A stretch of DNA of 64,000 nucleotides from Enterobacteriaceae bacterium RIT714 (lineage in GTDB: Bacteria; Pseudomonadota; Gammaproteobacteria; Enterobacterales; Enterobacteriaceae): contig WJYB01000009.1 of assembly GCA_009668015.1 (NCBI GenBank), positions 123,141 to 187,140 of the forward strand. The letters are read 5' to 3'. Position numbers and translations under genes: made by a program. Positions 8,044 to 16,135 of this stretch are shown here, in pieces. Numbering within the stretch: position 1 is the stretch's first letter; each line of letters opens with the position of its first letter. Below the pieces are notes generated by a model. The model searched no databases and was not told the DNA's origin. It worked only from the letters and a program-made list of their open reading frames with translations.

Positions 8044-9258
8044 TCACGATTCAACGGCCTCCGCCGCTTGCGCCGGGGGCCGTTTTTTTAAGCGCAAAGT
8101 GAGTAACAGCGCCACCGCCACCAGCCCTGCTGCTGCAAGATAGATCACCGGTACGCCTGCCCAGGCCATCAGTATTCCCGCCAGCGGCCCGGTCAATCCC
8201 AACGACATATCCATAAAGACCGTATAGGTCGCCAGCGCCGACCCCTGATTTTGCTGCGGGACCGCTTTGACCGCCACCACGCCAAGCGCCGGAAAGACCA
8301 GCGAGAACCCGGCGCCCGCAAGGAATACGCCCAGTTTTGCCACCCACGGTTCGCTGGCAATGCCCGTCAGCAGCAGACCAACAATCTCCACGGCAAAGCA
8401 GATCATGGCCACGTTCAACCCGCCCAGACGGTTAATACCGTTCGGGAACAGCAAGCGCGTGCCGACAAACGCACAGCTAAACAGCGTCAGCGCGAAGGCC
8501 GCGCCATCCCAGCCTTTTGCATCATAGAACAGGGTGATGAAGGTCGCGATCACCCCAAAGCCCGCCGACGCCAGCGCCAGTGCCATCCCATAGGGCCAGA
8601 CGCGTCCCAGAACCGCGCGAAACGGCAACGGCTTGCCTTTGCTGGCCTTCACTTTTGGCCGCGGTAACGCCAGCAGGATCGCCACTAGCGCGACGGCCAT
8701 AATGGTCAATGCCAGACCCTGCAAACCGCCCCACGCGTAGCACAGCACACCCAGCGGCGCGCCGAGCGCCATCGCCCCGTAAGTGACAATCCCGTTCCAG
8801 GAAATCACGCGGCCAATATGCGGCGTTCCCACCACACCCACGCCCCACAGCGTGGAGCCGGTTCCCGCCAGGCTTTGCCCTATCCCCAGAATCACACGCC
8901 CAAGGCACAGCAGCGTCAGACTGATCATCGGCCAGCCGCTGGTGACGGCGGCCAGAAGATAACTTATTCCACTCAGGAAACAGCCGCACAGTCCAACGAC
9001 GACAATGCTTTTGGGGCCAAACAGATCCGCATAGCGTCCCGACTGGGGACGGCTCAACAGCGTGGCGAAATATTGCAGGCTAATCACCAGCCCCGCCCAG
9101 AACGCGCTAAACCCCATCACGTCATGGACATAGCCCGGCAAAACCGCCAGCGGCAGACCGATAGTGAGGTAGCTTGCGAAGTTAAACATGACAACAGAAA
9201 CAATGCGCAGATTGAGGCGCAATCCGCTGAGCGCCGGTTCGGCGGCAGGTACGGGCAT
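8044..9258 (-). CDS. yhhS: YhhS, major facilitator superfamily exporter
   Basis: A 404-residue MFS protein with twelve predicted helices, closely matching E. coli YhhS over its whole length; YhhS belongs to a group related to arabinose efflux permeases. The loop-2 motif reads SRPQSGRYADLFGPK and the motif C region GIGQSLAGTGSTLWG is typical of proton-driven exporters. The physiological substrate is not known. The ATG at 9258 was chosen over one three codons upstream to match the family N-terminus (MPVPAAEPALSGLRLN). The 3' end runs through the dcrB terminator. Confidence 0.9.
   Translation of the reverse strand: MPVPAAEPALSGLRLNLRIVSVVMFNFASYLTIGLPLAVLPGYVHDVMGFSAFWAGLVISLQYFATLLSRPQSGRYADLFGPKSIVVVGLCGCFLSGISYLLAAVTSGWPMISLTLLCLGRVILGIGQSLAGTGSTLWGVGVVGTPHIGRVISWNGIVTYGAMALGAPLGVLCYAWGGLQGLALTIMAVALVAILLALPRPKVKASKGKPLPFRAVLGRVWPYGMALALASAGFGVIATFITLFYDAKGWDGAAFALTLFSCAFVGTRLLFPNGINRLGGLNVAMICFAVEIVGLLLTGIASEPWVAKLGVFLAGAGFSLVFPALGVVAVKAVPQQNQGSALATYTVFMDMSLGLTGPLAGILMAWAGVPVIYLAAAGLVAVALLLTLRLKKRPPAQAAEAVES
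8053..8089 (+). terminator. Rho-independent terminator of dcrB
   Basis: aacggcc (8053-8059) pairs with ggccgtt (8078-8084) around a GC-rich loop that can extend the stem, followed by a run of seven T residues (8083-8089). It lies 15 bases after the dcrB stop codon and entirely inside the last codons of convergent yhhS, so one stretch of DNA is both terminator and coding sequence. Confidence 0.85.
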
Positions 9259-9401
9259 GAATATCACCAGGATTTTTACAACAGTGTTTCACTATTACCA
9301 CGTCACGAGGTGAAAATCAGCCATGACTTTCAGAATAACAGCGTCAGACGAAGCGCGGCCCACGCACTACACTTAACGGGCACACAACATAAGGAATCAG
9401 C

Positions 9402-10451
9402 ATGACACCCACCCAGCCCGATAAAGCGGGTTTACACATTCTTCTTAAGCTCGCCTGTCTGGTGGTGATCCTCGCCGGGATTCATGCCGCTGCGGATATT
9501 ATCGTGCAGCTGTTGCTGGCACTCTTTTTCGCTATCGTGCTTAACCCGCTCGTCACCTGGTTTATTCGCCGTGGCGTGAAACGGCCGCTGGCTATCACCA
9601 TCGTGGTGTTGGTGATGCTGATCGTCCTGACCGCACTGGTCGGGGTGCTGGCCGCCTCCCTCAGCGAATTTTCCACCATGCTGCCGAAATACAACAAAGA
9701 GCTGACGCGAAAGATCGTCGATCTCCAGGAGATGCTTCCCTTCCTCAATCTGCATATTTCGCCCGAGCGGATGTTGCGACGCATGGACTCTGAAAAAGTC
9801 ATGACCTTTGCCACCACGCTGATGACCGGGCTTTCCGGCGCGATGGCCAGCGTCTTGCTGCTGGTCATGACGGTGGTATTTATGCTGTTTGAAGTGCGCC
9901 ACGTGCCGTACAAACTGCGCTTTGCGCTGCACAATCCGCAAATTCATATTGCCGGTTTGCATCGTGCTTTAAAGGGCGTTTCACACTATCTGGCGCTGAA
10001 AACGTTACTGAGCTTATGGACCGGGGCGATAGTCTGGCTGGGGCTTGCGCTGATGGACGTACAGTTCGCGTTGATGTGGGGCGTACTGGCGTTTCTGCTG
10101 AACTATGTGCCCAATATCGGCGCGGTGCTCTCTGCTGTACCGCCGATGATTCAGGCGTTTCTGTTCAACGGCATTTATGAATGTATGCTGGTCGGCGCGC
10201 TGTTTTTGGTGGTGCATATGGTGTTGGGCAACATCGTGGAGCCACGAATGATGGGGCATCGTCTGGGCATGTCGACGATGGTCGTCTTTTTATCGTTACT
10301 CATCTGGGGCTGGCTTTTGGGACCGGTGGGTATGCTGCTCTCCGTTCCGCTCACCAGCGTCTGTAAAATCTGGATGGAAACCACCAAAGGCGGCGGCAAA
10401 CTGGCGATTCTGCTCGGGCCCGGGCGGCCAAAAAGTCGATTGCCCGGTTAA
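9402..10451 (+). CDS. yhhT: YhhT, AI-2E family transporter
   Basis: A 349-residue inner-membrane protein of the AI-2E/UPF0118 family with about eight helices. Landmarks are the pair of N-terminal helices ending in NPLVTWFIRRGVKRPLAI and the C-terminal GNIVEPRMMG and LLIWGWLLGPVGMLLSVPL segments, which define the family. Members have been linked to autoinducer-2 export or to sodium/proton exchange; the role of YhhT is unproven. It is divergent from yhhS across 143 bases. A strong ribosome site (aagga) precedes ATG 9402. Confidence 0.9.
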   Translation: MTPTQPDKAGLHILLKLACLVVILAGIHAAADIIVQLLLALFFAIVLNPLVTWFIRRGVKRPLAITIVVLVMLIVLTALVGVLAASLSEFSTMLPKYNKELTRKIVDLQEMLPFLNLHISPERMLRRMDSEKVMTFATTLMTGLSGAMASVLLLVMTVVFMLFEVRHVPYKLRFALHNPQIHIAGLHRALKGVSHYLALKTLLSLWTGAIVWLGLALMDVQFALMWGVLAFLLNYVPNIGAVLSAVPPMIQAFLFNGIYECMLVGALFLVVHMVLGNIVEPRMMGHRLGMSTMVVFLSLLIWGWLLGPVGMLLSVPLTSVCKIWMETTKGGGKLAILLGPGRPKSRLPG

Positions 10452-10554
10452 TCCCTTCTGCGTTGGCTATTCGCGCAAGCATTGGTTTATAGTAGCGGTT
10501 TCGCCGCGTGACTTTGCGAATCCGACTGTTTTTGACTTAAGGCCAGACATCACT

Positions 10555-11136
10555 ATGTACCAGGTTTTTCTGGGAAAAATTTCCACGCTCTGCGCGGACT
10601 CATGGACTTTAGCGCTCGCCGATCAGGCTCCGAAGAGCGCGCAACGCGACCGCTGGCTTGCCGGTCGCGGATTGCTGTCACGGGTGCTTGCGCCGCAAAA
10701 GTTGCCGGAAATCGTCTACGGCGAACAGGGCAAACCGGCGTTTGTTGACCACAAGCCGTACTGGTTCAATTTGAGCCACAGCGGTGACGATATCGTTTTA
10801 CTGATCAGCGACGAAGGCGAAGTGGGCTGCGATATCGAGACTATTCGCCAGCACGATAACTGGAAAGCGCTGGCCAATGCCGTCTTTAGTCAGGGCGAGC
10901 ATGACGAGCTGGAACGCGAAGCGCCGGAAGCTCAGCTCCCGGCTTTCTGGCGCATCTGGACGCGCAAAGAGGCGATCGTTAAACAGCGCGGCGGCAGCGC
11001 CTGGCAAATCGTCAGTATTGATAGCACCTTTAAATCTGCGCTGCATGTCAGCCATTATCAGCATGGCGCACTCAGTCTTGCCGTTTGCACCCCTACGCCG
11101 TTTACGCTGCACGCTGACGCCTTAAACATCGTTTAA
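10555..11136 (+). CDS. acpT: AcpT, 4'-phosphopantetheinyl transferase
   Basis: AcpT transfers the 4'-phosphopantetheine arm of CoA to a serine of a carrier protein. The 193-residue protein has the two signature motifs of the Sfp/AcpT superfamily, GCDIE (about residues 90-94) and WRIWTRKEAIVK (near residue 140), whose acidic residues bind magnesium. In E. coli AcpT modifies carrier proteins from the O157-type fatty-acid island rather than the main ACP. No such island is visible here, so its partner is unknown. It is followed by a clear terminator. In E. coli the nik operon comes next; here the padC block does. Confidence 0.93.
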   Translation: MYQVFLGKISTLCADSWTLALADQAPKSAQRDRWLAGRGLLSRVLAPQKLPEIVYGEQGKPAFVDHKPYWFNLSHSGDDIVLLISDEGEVGCDIETIRQHDNWKALANAVFSQGEHDELEREAPEAQLPAFWRIWTRKEAIVKQRGGSAWQIVSIDSTFKSALHVSHYQHGALSLAVCTPTPFTLHADALNIV

Positions 11137-11153
11137 GGCGCGTCCCTTCGACG

Positions 11154-11179
11154 AACCTGCAGGGTTACTGCAGGTTTTT
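11154..11179 (+). terminator. Rho-independent terminator of acpT
   Basis: A perfect 9-bp stem, aacctgcag (11154-11162) with ctgcaggtt (11168-11176), a five-base loop and a short T run. It begins 18 bases past the acpT stop and covers the last codons of convergent padC. Confidence 0.8.
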
Positions 11180-11671
11180 AGGGAAATCAGCCGGCAGTTC
11201 GCTCGCCGCGCACGCAATCACCTCGTCGTTATCGCGACCGCAATCCCGCACAAAGGTAATGGTCGCAAATTCATCAATCACTTCGGTAGGATACGCCGGA
11301 CCCGCATCGCGATAAGCGTTCATCAGCGGAATATGATCGTTCTGGAAACAAACGGTTTTTTCCGGATTGTTGATAACCCAGCGCGGGAAGAAAATCGTGC
11401 CGTGGAAGAGTTTATCGCCCAGATTCACAATCAGGCTGACGTCTGTCCCTGTCGGTTCAGTCCACGAAATTTTATAGGTACTCTCCCCGACGCGCACGAT
11501 ATACGCCTGCTGATCTTTGACCCAACGATTTGCCACAATCCCGCTGTGAATACGGTAATCCAGCGTCGTTTCATTTTTCACATAGATCTCGTAGTTCCAG
11601 CCATTATCGTAGGTATAAACCAGATGTTTGCCGACGAAGCCGCTTAAGTCATGTTTGTCAAAAGTGTTCAT
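11165..11671 (-). CDS. padC: Phenolic acid decarboxylase
   Basis: This enzyme decarboxylates ferulic, p-coumaric and caffeic acids to vinylphenols without a cofactor, detoxifying plant phenolics. The 168-residue length is normal for the family. The catalytic set is present: Tyr19 and Tyr21 in YTYDNGW, Arg49 in ANRW and Glu72 in SWTEPTG, equivalent to Tyr11, Tyr13, Arg41 and Glu64 of the Bacillus enzymes. A LysR-type gene is divergently transcribed 99 bases away, the usual arrangement for substrate-induced padC in enterobacteria. The gene is not in this place in E. coli, suggesting acquisition by this lineage. Confidence 0.95.
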   Translation of the reverse strand: MNTFDKHDLSGFVGKHLVYTYDNGWNYEIYVKNETTLDYRIHSGIVANRWVKDQQAYIVRVGESTYKISWTEPTGTDVSLIVNLGDKLFHGTIFFPRWVINNPEKTVCFQNDHIPLMNAYRDAGPAYPTEVIDEFATITFVRDCGRDNDEVIACAASELPADFPKNLQ

Positions 11672-11720
11672 AATGTGTCTCCTTCGTTTTGATGAAGCTA
11701 TCGTACCCCTTCAAAAAATA

Positions 11721-11753
11721 GATGAATAACGCTATGTTTTAATCAAATTCATC
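11721..11753. promoter_or_regulatory. Inverted repeat in the padC/lysR divergent promoter, likely LysR-type operator
   Basis: gatgaat (11721-11727) and attcatc (11747-11753) form perfect arms around an A/T-rich centre, midway between the divergent starts of padC and the regulator. The spacing and A/T richness fit a LysR-type regulator binding region covering both promoters. Confidence 0.5.
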
Positions 11754-11770
11754 CACTTTTTAGATGTATC

Positions 11771-12634
11771 ATGCACAAAACCACGCTTGAACAATGGACG
11801 CTGCTGGAAAAGGTCGTGAGCAGCGGAAGCTTTTCCAGAGCGGCAGAAGAGACCCATCGCAGCCAGTCCTCGGTCAGCTATAACCTGTCGGTGTTGCAGG
11901 AGCGGCTCGGCGTGGCACTGCTGGTGCAGGAGGGTCGCCGCGCCGTGCTGACGCCTGAGGGCGAGTGGCTATTGAGCCAGGTCAAACCGCTGCTTAAAGC
12001 CTTCTCCTATGTAGAGACGCGTGCCGCAACGCTGAAGAGCGGGATGCGTACGCGCCTCGATCTGGTGGTTGACAGCATCTTTCCGCGACGCCGCCTGTTT
12101 GCCATTTTGCGCCAGTTCCAACAACGCTATCCGCAAACGCAGGTTCGTCTGACCGAGGTGCTGGAAAATGCCAGCGATGAGGTTGCCAGCAGCGAAGCCG
12201 ACGTGATGGTTCTCACCCGCCGCCAGGATATAACCGGGCTGGGGGAGTGGCTGATGAATATTGATTTTGTCGCCGTCGCCCATCGCGATCATCCGCTTTT
12301 CGCGCTCGACACGCCGCTGAATGACGAAATGCTGCGCCCCTGGCCACTGATTCAGATCGCCGACAACCATCCCGTCTCACCGTCTGCCAGCGAGGCGTGG
12401 ACCTTCTCGACCATCGACGCGGCGATTGAGGCCGTGATGTATCAGGTGGGTTACGGCTGGCTGCCGGAGGAACGTATTCACACTCAGCTGGAACAAGGTG
12501 TGCTGCGCGTGTTGCCGCTCAGTCACGGAACCCGCCGCGCCACGCCGCTGCACCTGATTGTCAAGCGTACCCTCGCCCCGCTGGACGAACAGGTCGACAC
12601 GCTGTTGAGCCTCTTTAGCCAACCGCCGGAGTAG
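11771..12634 (+). CDS. LysR-family transcriptional regulator next to padC
   Basis: A 287-residue LysR-type regulator. The N-terminal winged helix-turn-helix is visible at about residues 6-64 (SGSFSRAAEETHRSQSSVSY, then LGVALLVQEGRRAVLTPEG), followed by a substrate-binding-like effector domain. Its divergent position suggests that it activates padC when a phenolic acid is present. It may also control the SDR gene 51 bases downstream in the same direction. This is inference from position; the sequence does not reveal the ligand. The ribosome site is weak. Confidence 0.88.
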   Translation: MHKTTLEQWTLLEKVVSSGSFSRAAEETHRSQSSVSYNLSVLQERLGVALLVQEGRRAVLTPEGEWLLSQVKPLLKAFSYVETRAATLKSGMRTRLDLVVDSIFPRRRLFAILRQFQQRYPQTQVRLTEVLENASDEVASSEADVMVLTRRQDITGLGEWLMNIDFVAVAHRDHPLFALDTPLNDEMLRPWPLIQIADNHPVSPSASEAWTFSTIDAAIEAVMYQVGYGWLPEERIHTQLEQGVLRVLPLSHGTRRATPLHLIVKRTLAPLDEQVDTLLSLFSQPPE

Positions 12635-12685
12635 GCAACTGCTACGCTTTAAGGTCTGAACTTTCATCATCATAAGGAGCAGACC

Positions 12686-13480
12686 ATGAAAATCGATCTG
12701 ACGGGGAAAGTCGCGCTGGTGACCGCTTCAACCGGTGGCATTGGATTCGCGATTGCGCGTGGGCTGGCGGAAAGCGGCGCAGAAGTCATTATTAATGGCC
12801 GCAGTACCGAGTCGGTCAATAAAGGCATACAACAGCTTCAGCAGGTGGTCCCGGGCGTTGAGGTTCGCGCCGCGATTGCCGATTTGAGCTCGCCTGAAGG
12901 GGTTGAGTCAGTGCTGAAAGTGGCAGCGAACGTCGATATCCTGGTGAACAACGCCGGGATTTACGGCCCCGAAGATTTTTACTCCACTGACGACGAGACC
13001 TGGAACAACTACTGGCAGACCAACGTGATGTCGGGCGTACGTTTGTCTCGCGCACTGCTGCCGGGCATGGTGCAAAAGGGCTGGGGTCGGGTGGTGTTTA
13101 TCTCTTCAGAATCGGCCTGCAATATTCCCGCCGATATGATTCATTACGGTGTGACCAAAACGGCGCAGCTTTCGCTCGCGCGCGGCCTGGCGAAATTCGT
13201 CGCCGGCAGCGGCGTCACCGTAAACAGCGTGTTGCCTGGCCCGACAATGTCGGATGGGTTTGCCGCGATGATGCAGGACGAGATGGATAAAACCGGAAAA
13301 TCGCTGGAAACCCTGGCGAAAGAGTTTGTCATGGCCAACCGGCCCGCCTCGATTATCCAGCGGGCCGCCACGGTAGAAGAAGTGGCTAATATGGTGGTCT
13401 ATGTCTGCTCGCTCCAGGCATCCGCCACCTCCGGCGCGGCGCTGCGCGTCGACGGAGGCGTGGTGGACGATATTATTTAG
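12686..13480 (+). CDS. Short-chain dehydrogenase/reductase (SDR)
   Basis: A 264-residue classical SDR that would oxidise or reduce an alcohol/carbonyl pair using NAD(P). The Rossmann motif is TASTGGIG (residues 13-20, a slight variant of TGxxxGIG), followed by NNAG at 88-91. The active site is Ser140 or Ser141 with Tyr154 and Lys158 (YGVTK). It has a strong ribosome site (aaggag) and follows the padC-linked LysR gene by 51 bases. A link to aromatic-compound metabolism is possible but unproven. Its stop codon overlaps that of the convergent NlpC/P60 gene by four bases. Confidence 0.88.
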   Translation: MKIDLTGKVALVTASTGGIGFAIARGLAESGAEVIINGRSTESVNKGIQQLQQVVPGVEVRAAIADLSSPEGVESVLKVAANVDILVNNAGIYGPEDFYSTDDETWNNYWQTNVMSGVRLSRALLPGMVQKGWGRVVFISSESACNIPADMIHYGVTKTAQLSLARGLAKFVAGSGVTVNSVLPGPTMSDGFAAMMQDEMDKTGKSLETLAKEFVMANRPASIIQRAATVEEVANMVVYVCSLQASATSGAALRVDGGVVDDII

Positions 13481-14004
13481 GCCGCTTCACCCGTCACACG
13501 CCGGGCGGTGATGAAGCGCGAATGCCAGTAATTATTCGCCAGCGTCGATACCGTCACGCCCTGGCTCGTTGAGGCATGAATAAACTGGTGATTGCCAATA
13601 TAAACCCCCACGTGGCGGCGGTGCGGACCGGTCTGGAAGAAAATCAGATCTCCGGCCTTGAGACGATATTCTGCAACCTGAATCCCGCGGTGGATCTGCT
13701 CACCGGTGGTACGCGGTAAGGAAAGCTGTGCCGCGTCGCTAAACAGATGTTGCATCAGCGCAGAGCAATCCACCCCACGATGGGTTGTTCCGCCCCAGAC
13801 ATAGTTTGTCCCTTTCCATTTCTGGTATTGCGTCAGAATACGTCCACGCAGCGGGCCGGAATCCTTTTGCTCAAGTGCCGCTTTGGCGGGAGAAACGGAG
13901 AGCTGATGACCCTGCGATAACATAGACGCAGGCAGCTGGAAACTGAATGCAGAAAACGAGGTAAAACTGATAAAGAGGAGTGAAATAAGAGATCTAAAAG
14001 TCAT
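13477..14004 (-). CDS. NlpC/P60 family cell-wall peptidase
   Basis: A 175-residue secreted hydrolase expected to cut D-glutamyl-diaminopimelate or related peptide bonds in peptidoglycan. It has an N-terminal signal sequence (hydrophobic residues 4-22) without a lipobox cysteine, so it is probably periplasmic and soluble. The NlpC/P60 catalytic triad is complete: Cys80 in GVDCSALMQ, His131 in RHVGVYIG and His143 in FIHAS. It resembles MepS/NlpC-type enzymes in its YVWGGTTHRGVDCS core. The gene stands alone, convergent with the SDR. Confidence 0.9.
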   Translation of the reverse strand: MTFRSLISLLFISFTSFSAFSFQLPASMLSQGHQLSVSPAKAALEQKDSGPLRGRILTQYQKWKGTNYVWGGTTHRGVDCSALMQHLFSDAAQLSLPRTTGEQIHRGIQVAEYRLKAGDLIFFQTGPHRRHVGVYIGNHQFIHASTSQGVTVSTLANNYWHSRFITARRVTGEAA

Positions 14005-14244
14005 AACAATTCTAAGCAGTGAGTGAATTTTTCCTTACGGGTGAGGGGGCAATGTTCCCTCTAATCAACTTCTGATATGGCGATAATATAGACAGCTCAC
14101 TTTTCATCCAATCATTACCATGTCCAAATTGGGACACCCCAGCCGGGTCGCAACTTTGTGAAAAAAATGTGCGTGTTTGCAGGACTGTGAGGCTAAAGCA
14201 GGTAAACTAATCAGCAGAATGTGTATTTCAGCTAAGACCTGTTT

Positions 14245-14904
14245 ATGACCAATATGATTGCCGATGAGGCAGTGGCGAAATCCCACGTCCTCTCCGTTTT
14301 TGATTTTGACGGAACGTTAACGCTTCACGACAGCTTTATTCCCTTCCTGCGATTTGCTTTTGGGAAACGTTATTTTGCCGGACGTCTGGTGCGCATGGCG
14401 CTGCCTACCATCCACTGCGTACGCCGAAAACTGACGCGCGATGAACTCAAAGAAGTGCTAATCAGAACCTTTCTGACCGGGGTGGATGAACGCTGGCTGC
14501 GTCAGCAGGCCGAGCTGTTTTGCGAGAAATACTGGAGCAAGCTGATGCGCCCGGCAGGCGTGCTGGCGGTGGCCGCAGAAGTGAATTCCGGTGCAGAAGT
14601 CACGATCTGTTCCGCGTCACCGGCGCTGGTGTTGCAGCCCTGGGCCGATAAGCTCGGCATCAAGCTGATCGGCACGCAGCTGGAAGTGGTTGATGGCAAA
14701 CTCACCGGGCGTATTACCGGCCATAACTGCCGCTGCGGGCAGAAGGTGGCGAGACTTGAGCGAGTCTATGGCAATCTGAACGATTACCACCTGCGCGCCT
14801 GGGGCGACACACGAGGCGATCACGAGCTGTTAGCGGCCGCGCAAGATCCGCACTGGCGGCATTTCCATCCGCCCAGAGCACGGCGCAATTCGCCGATTAA
14901 ATAA
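14245..14904 (+). CDS. HAD-IB family phosphatase
   Basis: A 219-residue phosphatase of haloacid dehalogenase subfamily IB. All four HAD motifs are present: FDFDGTLT with nucleophile Asp20 and acid/base Asp22, ICSAS (motif II Ser), GQKVARL (motif III Lys) and GDTRGDHELL (motif IV acids). The helical cap between motifs I and II resembles the group that includes phosphatidylglycerophosphatase PgpC and YfhB-like proteins, so the substrate could be a lipid phosphate or phosphoserine-like compound; this is uncertain. The ribosome site is weak and Met4 is an alternative start. A clear terminator follows. Confidence 0.85.
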   Translation: MTNMIADEAVAKSHVLSVFDFDGTLTLHDSFIPFLRFAFGKRYFAGRLVRMALPTIHCVRRKLTRDELKEVLIRTFLTGVDERWLRQQAELFCEKYWSKLMRPAGVLAVAAEVNSGAEVTICSASPALVLQPWADKLGIKLIGTQLEVVDGKLTGRITGHNCRCGQKVARLERVYGNLNDYHLRAWGDTRGDHELLAAAQDPHWRHFHPPRARRNSPIK

Positions 14905-14909
14905 ATGCA

Positions 14910-14937
14910 AAACGGCAACCCCAGGGTTGCCGTTTTT
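14910..14937 (+). terminator. Rho-independent terminator of the HAD-IB gene
   Basis: aacggcaacc (14911-14920) pairs with ggttgccgtt (14925-14933 region) around a short ccag loop, followed by a T run. It starts six bases past the stop codon. Confidence 0.85.
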
Positions 14938-14945
14938 GGTTATTT

Positions 14946-14986
14946 CACCCTCTCCCACACGGGGAAAGTCGGGGTGACGGCATCAG
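14946..14986. repeat. Palindromic repeat, copy 2 (HAD-IB/terC convergent junction)
   Basis: A degenerate copy of the family: ccctctccc (14948-14956), a four-base loop, a partly decayed right arm (gggga), then ggggtga and the word ggcatcag (14979-14986). The arrangement matches the copy at 42168-42206. It reaches into the terC stop codon. Confidence 0.6.
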
Positions 14987-16008
14987 GCCGTACGCTTGCC
15001 CGGGAAAATGACGCTCGCAAGAATCCCCAGTGCCAGAACGCCCAGCACCACAAACAGACTCGCGGTTGCTGAAATGCTGAAACCGTGATGCCAGAAGTGG
15101 TCGGTGGCATTCAGCCCCAGCTTAAAGGCCACGAAGAACAACAGCAGCACCACCGATTTCTCCAGATGGACCAGATACTGTTTCAGCGCCTCAAGCACAA
15201 AGTAGAGGGTTCGAAGGCCGAGGATCGCAAACATCATCGCACTGTAGATAATCAGCGGTTCGCGGCTGACGGCGATAATCGCGGGTACGGAGTCAAAGGC
15301 GAACATCACGTCCGACAGCTCAACCACCGCCACACACAGTAACAGCGGCGTTGCGTAGCGTTTGGCTTTTTTTACGCGCCCTACCATCACATCCTGGTTT
15401 TCTGGCTTTTCCAGCTCCGCATCCACCTCTTTCTGAGTCAGGATAAACGCATTGCTGCTGATCTTCGGCCAGACAGGATAAAAGCGTTTCACCAGACGAT
15501 AAGCCAGATGATGGGAATAATCTTCAACCTCATCGCTCTCATCGCGACGCTTAAGCATCATCAGAGCCGTCCAGCCCACCACCAGCGCGAAGATCACTTC
15601 AACATAAGGTCCAAGGCTTAACAGGCTGGTGCCGATCGCCACAAAAATGCCGCGGAAGACAATCGCCCCCAGCACGCCCCAGTAGAGCACGCGGTGACGA
15701 TATTTATCCGGCACGCCAAACCAGGCGAAAATCGCCATCATCACGAACAGGTTATCGACCGAGAGTACCTCTTCCAGCGCATAGCCCGTGAGGAACAGGC
15801 TGGCCATCTCCGCGCCGTGATGAACGTACAGGAACCCGGCAAACGCCATCGCCATCATCACCCAGAAAATAGACCACATCGCCGCGCTTTTTAGCGACAC
15901 AGGTTTGTCGTGACGATGCATGAAGAGGTCGACAAACATCGCCCCTACCGCCATCACCACGAATACAACAACGGTTTCCGTCGGGAAACCGAGATGAGCA
16001 GATGCCAT
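14983..16008 (-). CDS. terC: TerC family integral membrane protein
   Basis: TerC proteins are membrane proteins linked to tellurite resistance and to metal (manganese or calcium) handling of exported proteins. This 341-residue protein has about nine helices and the two family signatures, LEEVLSVDNLFVMM and VELSDVMFAFDSVPAI, each with acidic residues inside a helix that probably bind metal. It resembles the TerC of plasmid ter operons more than E. coli Alx. However, no other ter genes are present, so it is a solitary chromosomal form. The start at 16008 (MASAHLGFPTE) was preferred to an upstream codon because aaggg precedes it and it matches the family N-terminus. No yybP-ykoY manganese riboswitch was recognised upstream. 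Confidence 0.9.
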   Translation of the reverse strand: MASAHLGFPTETVVVFVVMAVGAMFVDLFMHRHDKPVSLKSAAMWSIFWVMMAMAFAGFLYVHHGAEMASLFLTGYALEEVLSVDNLFVMMAIFAWFGVPDKYRHRVLYWGVLGAIVFRGIFVAIGTSLLSLGPYVEVIFALVVGWTALMMLKRRDESDEVEDYSHHLAYRLVKRFYPVWPKISSNAFILTQKEVDAELEKPENQDVMVGRVKKAKRYATPLLLCVAVVELSDVMFAFDSVPAIIAVSREPLIIYSAMMFAILGLRTLYFVLEALKQYLVHLEKSVVLLLFFVAFKLGLNATDHFWHHGFSISATASLFVVLGVLALGILASVIFPGKRTA

Positions 16009-16096
16009 TACACAACCCTTTTTAAGAACAAAACACACACCATGCAGAATCGAAAAAACGAACAAAGTTAAAAGTGGGCTTTTCAGCCCCAAAGAA

Positions 16097-16128
16097 GTTT
16101 ATCACCGTCAGGTTGTGACGGGATAAAC
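16097..16128 (-). terminator. Strong hairpin just after the MscS-like gene, likely terminator
   Basis: gtttatc plus ccgtca (16097-16110, one bulged base) pair with tgacgg plus gataaac (16116-16128), a 13-bp stem with a five-base loop. It begins eight bases after the stop codon of the minus-strand channel gene, followed in that direction by ttcttt. A second small hairpin (gggct / agccc, 16076-16089) then precedes tttt. Either could end transcription before terC. Confidence 0.55.
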
Positions 16129-16135
16129 GATATTA

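Noticed and set aside
16009..16096. yybP-ykoY manganese riboswitch before terC
   Set aside because: TerC-family genes sometimes have one, but I could not find the conserved loops; only a small gggct/agccc hairpin is present.
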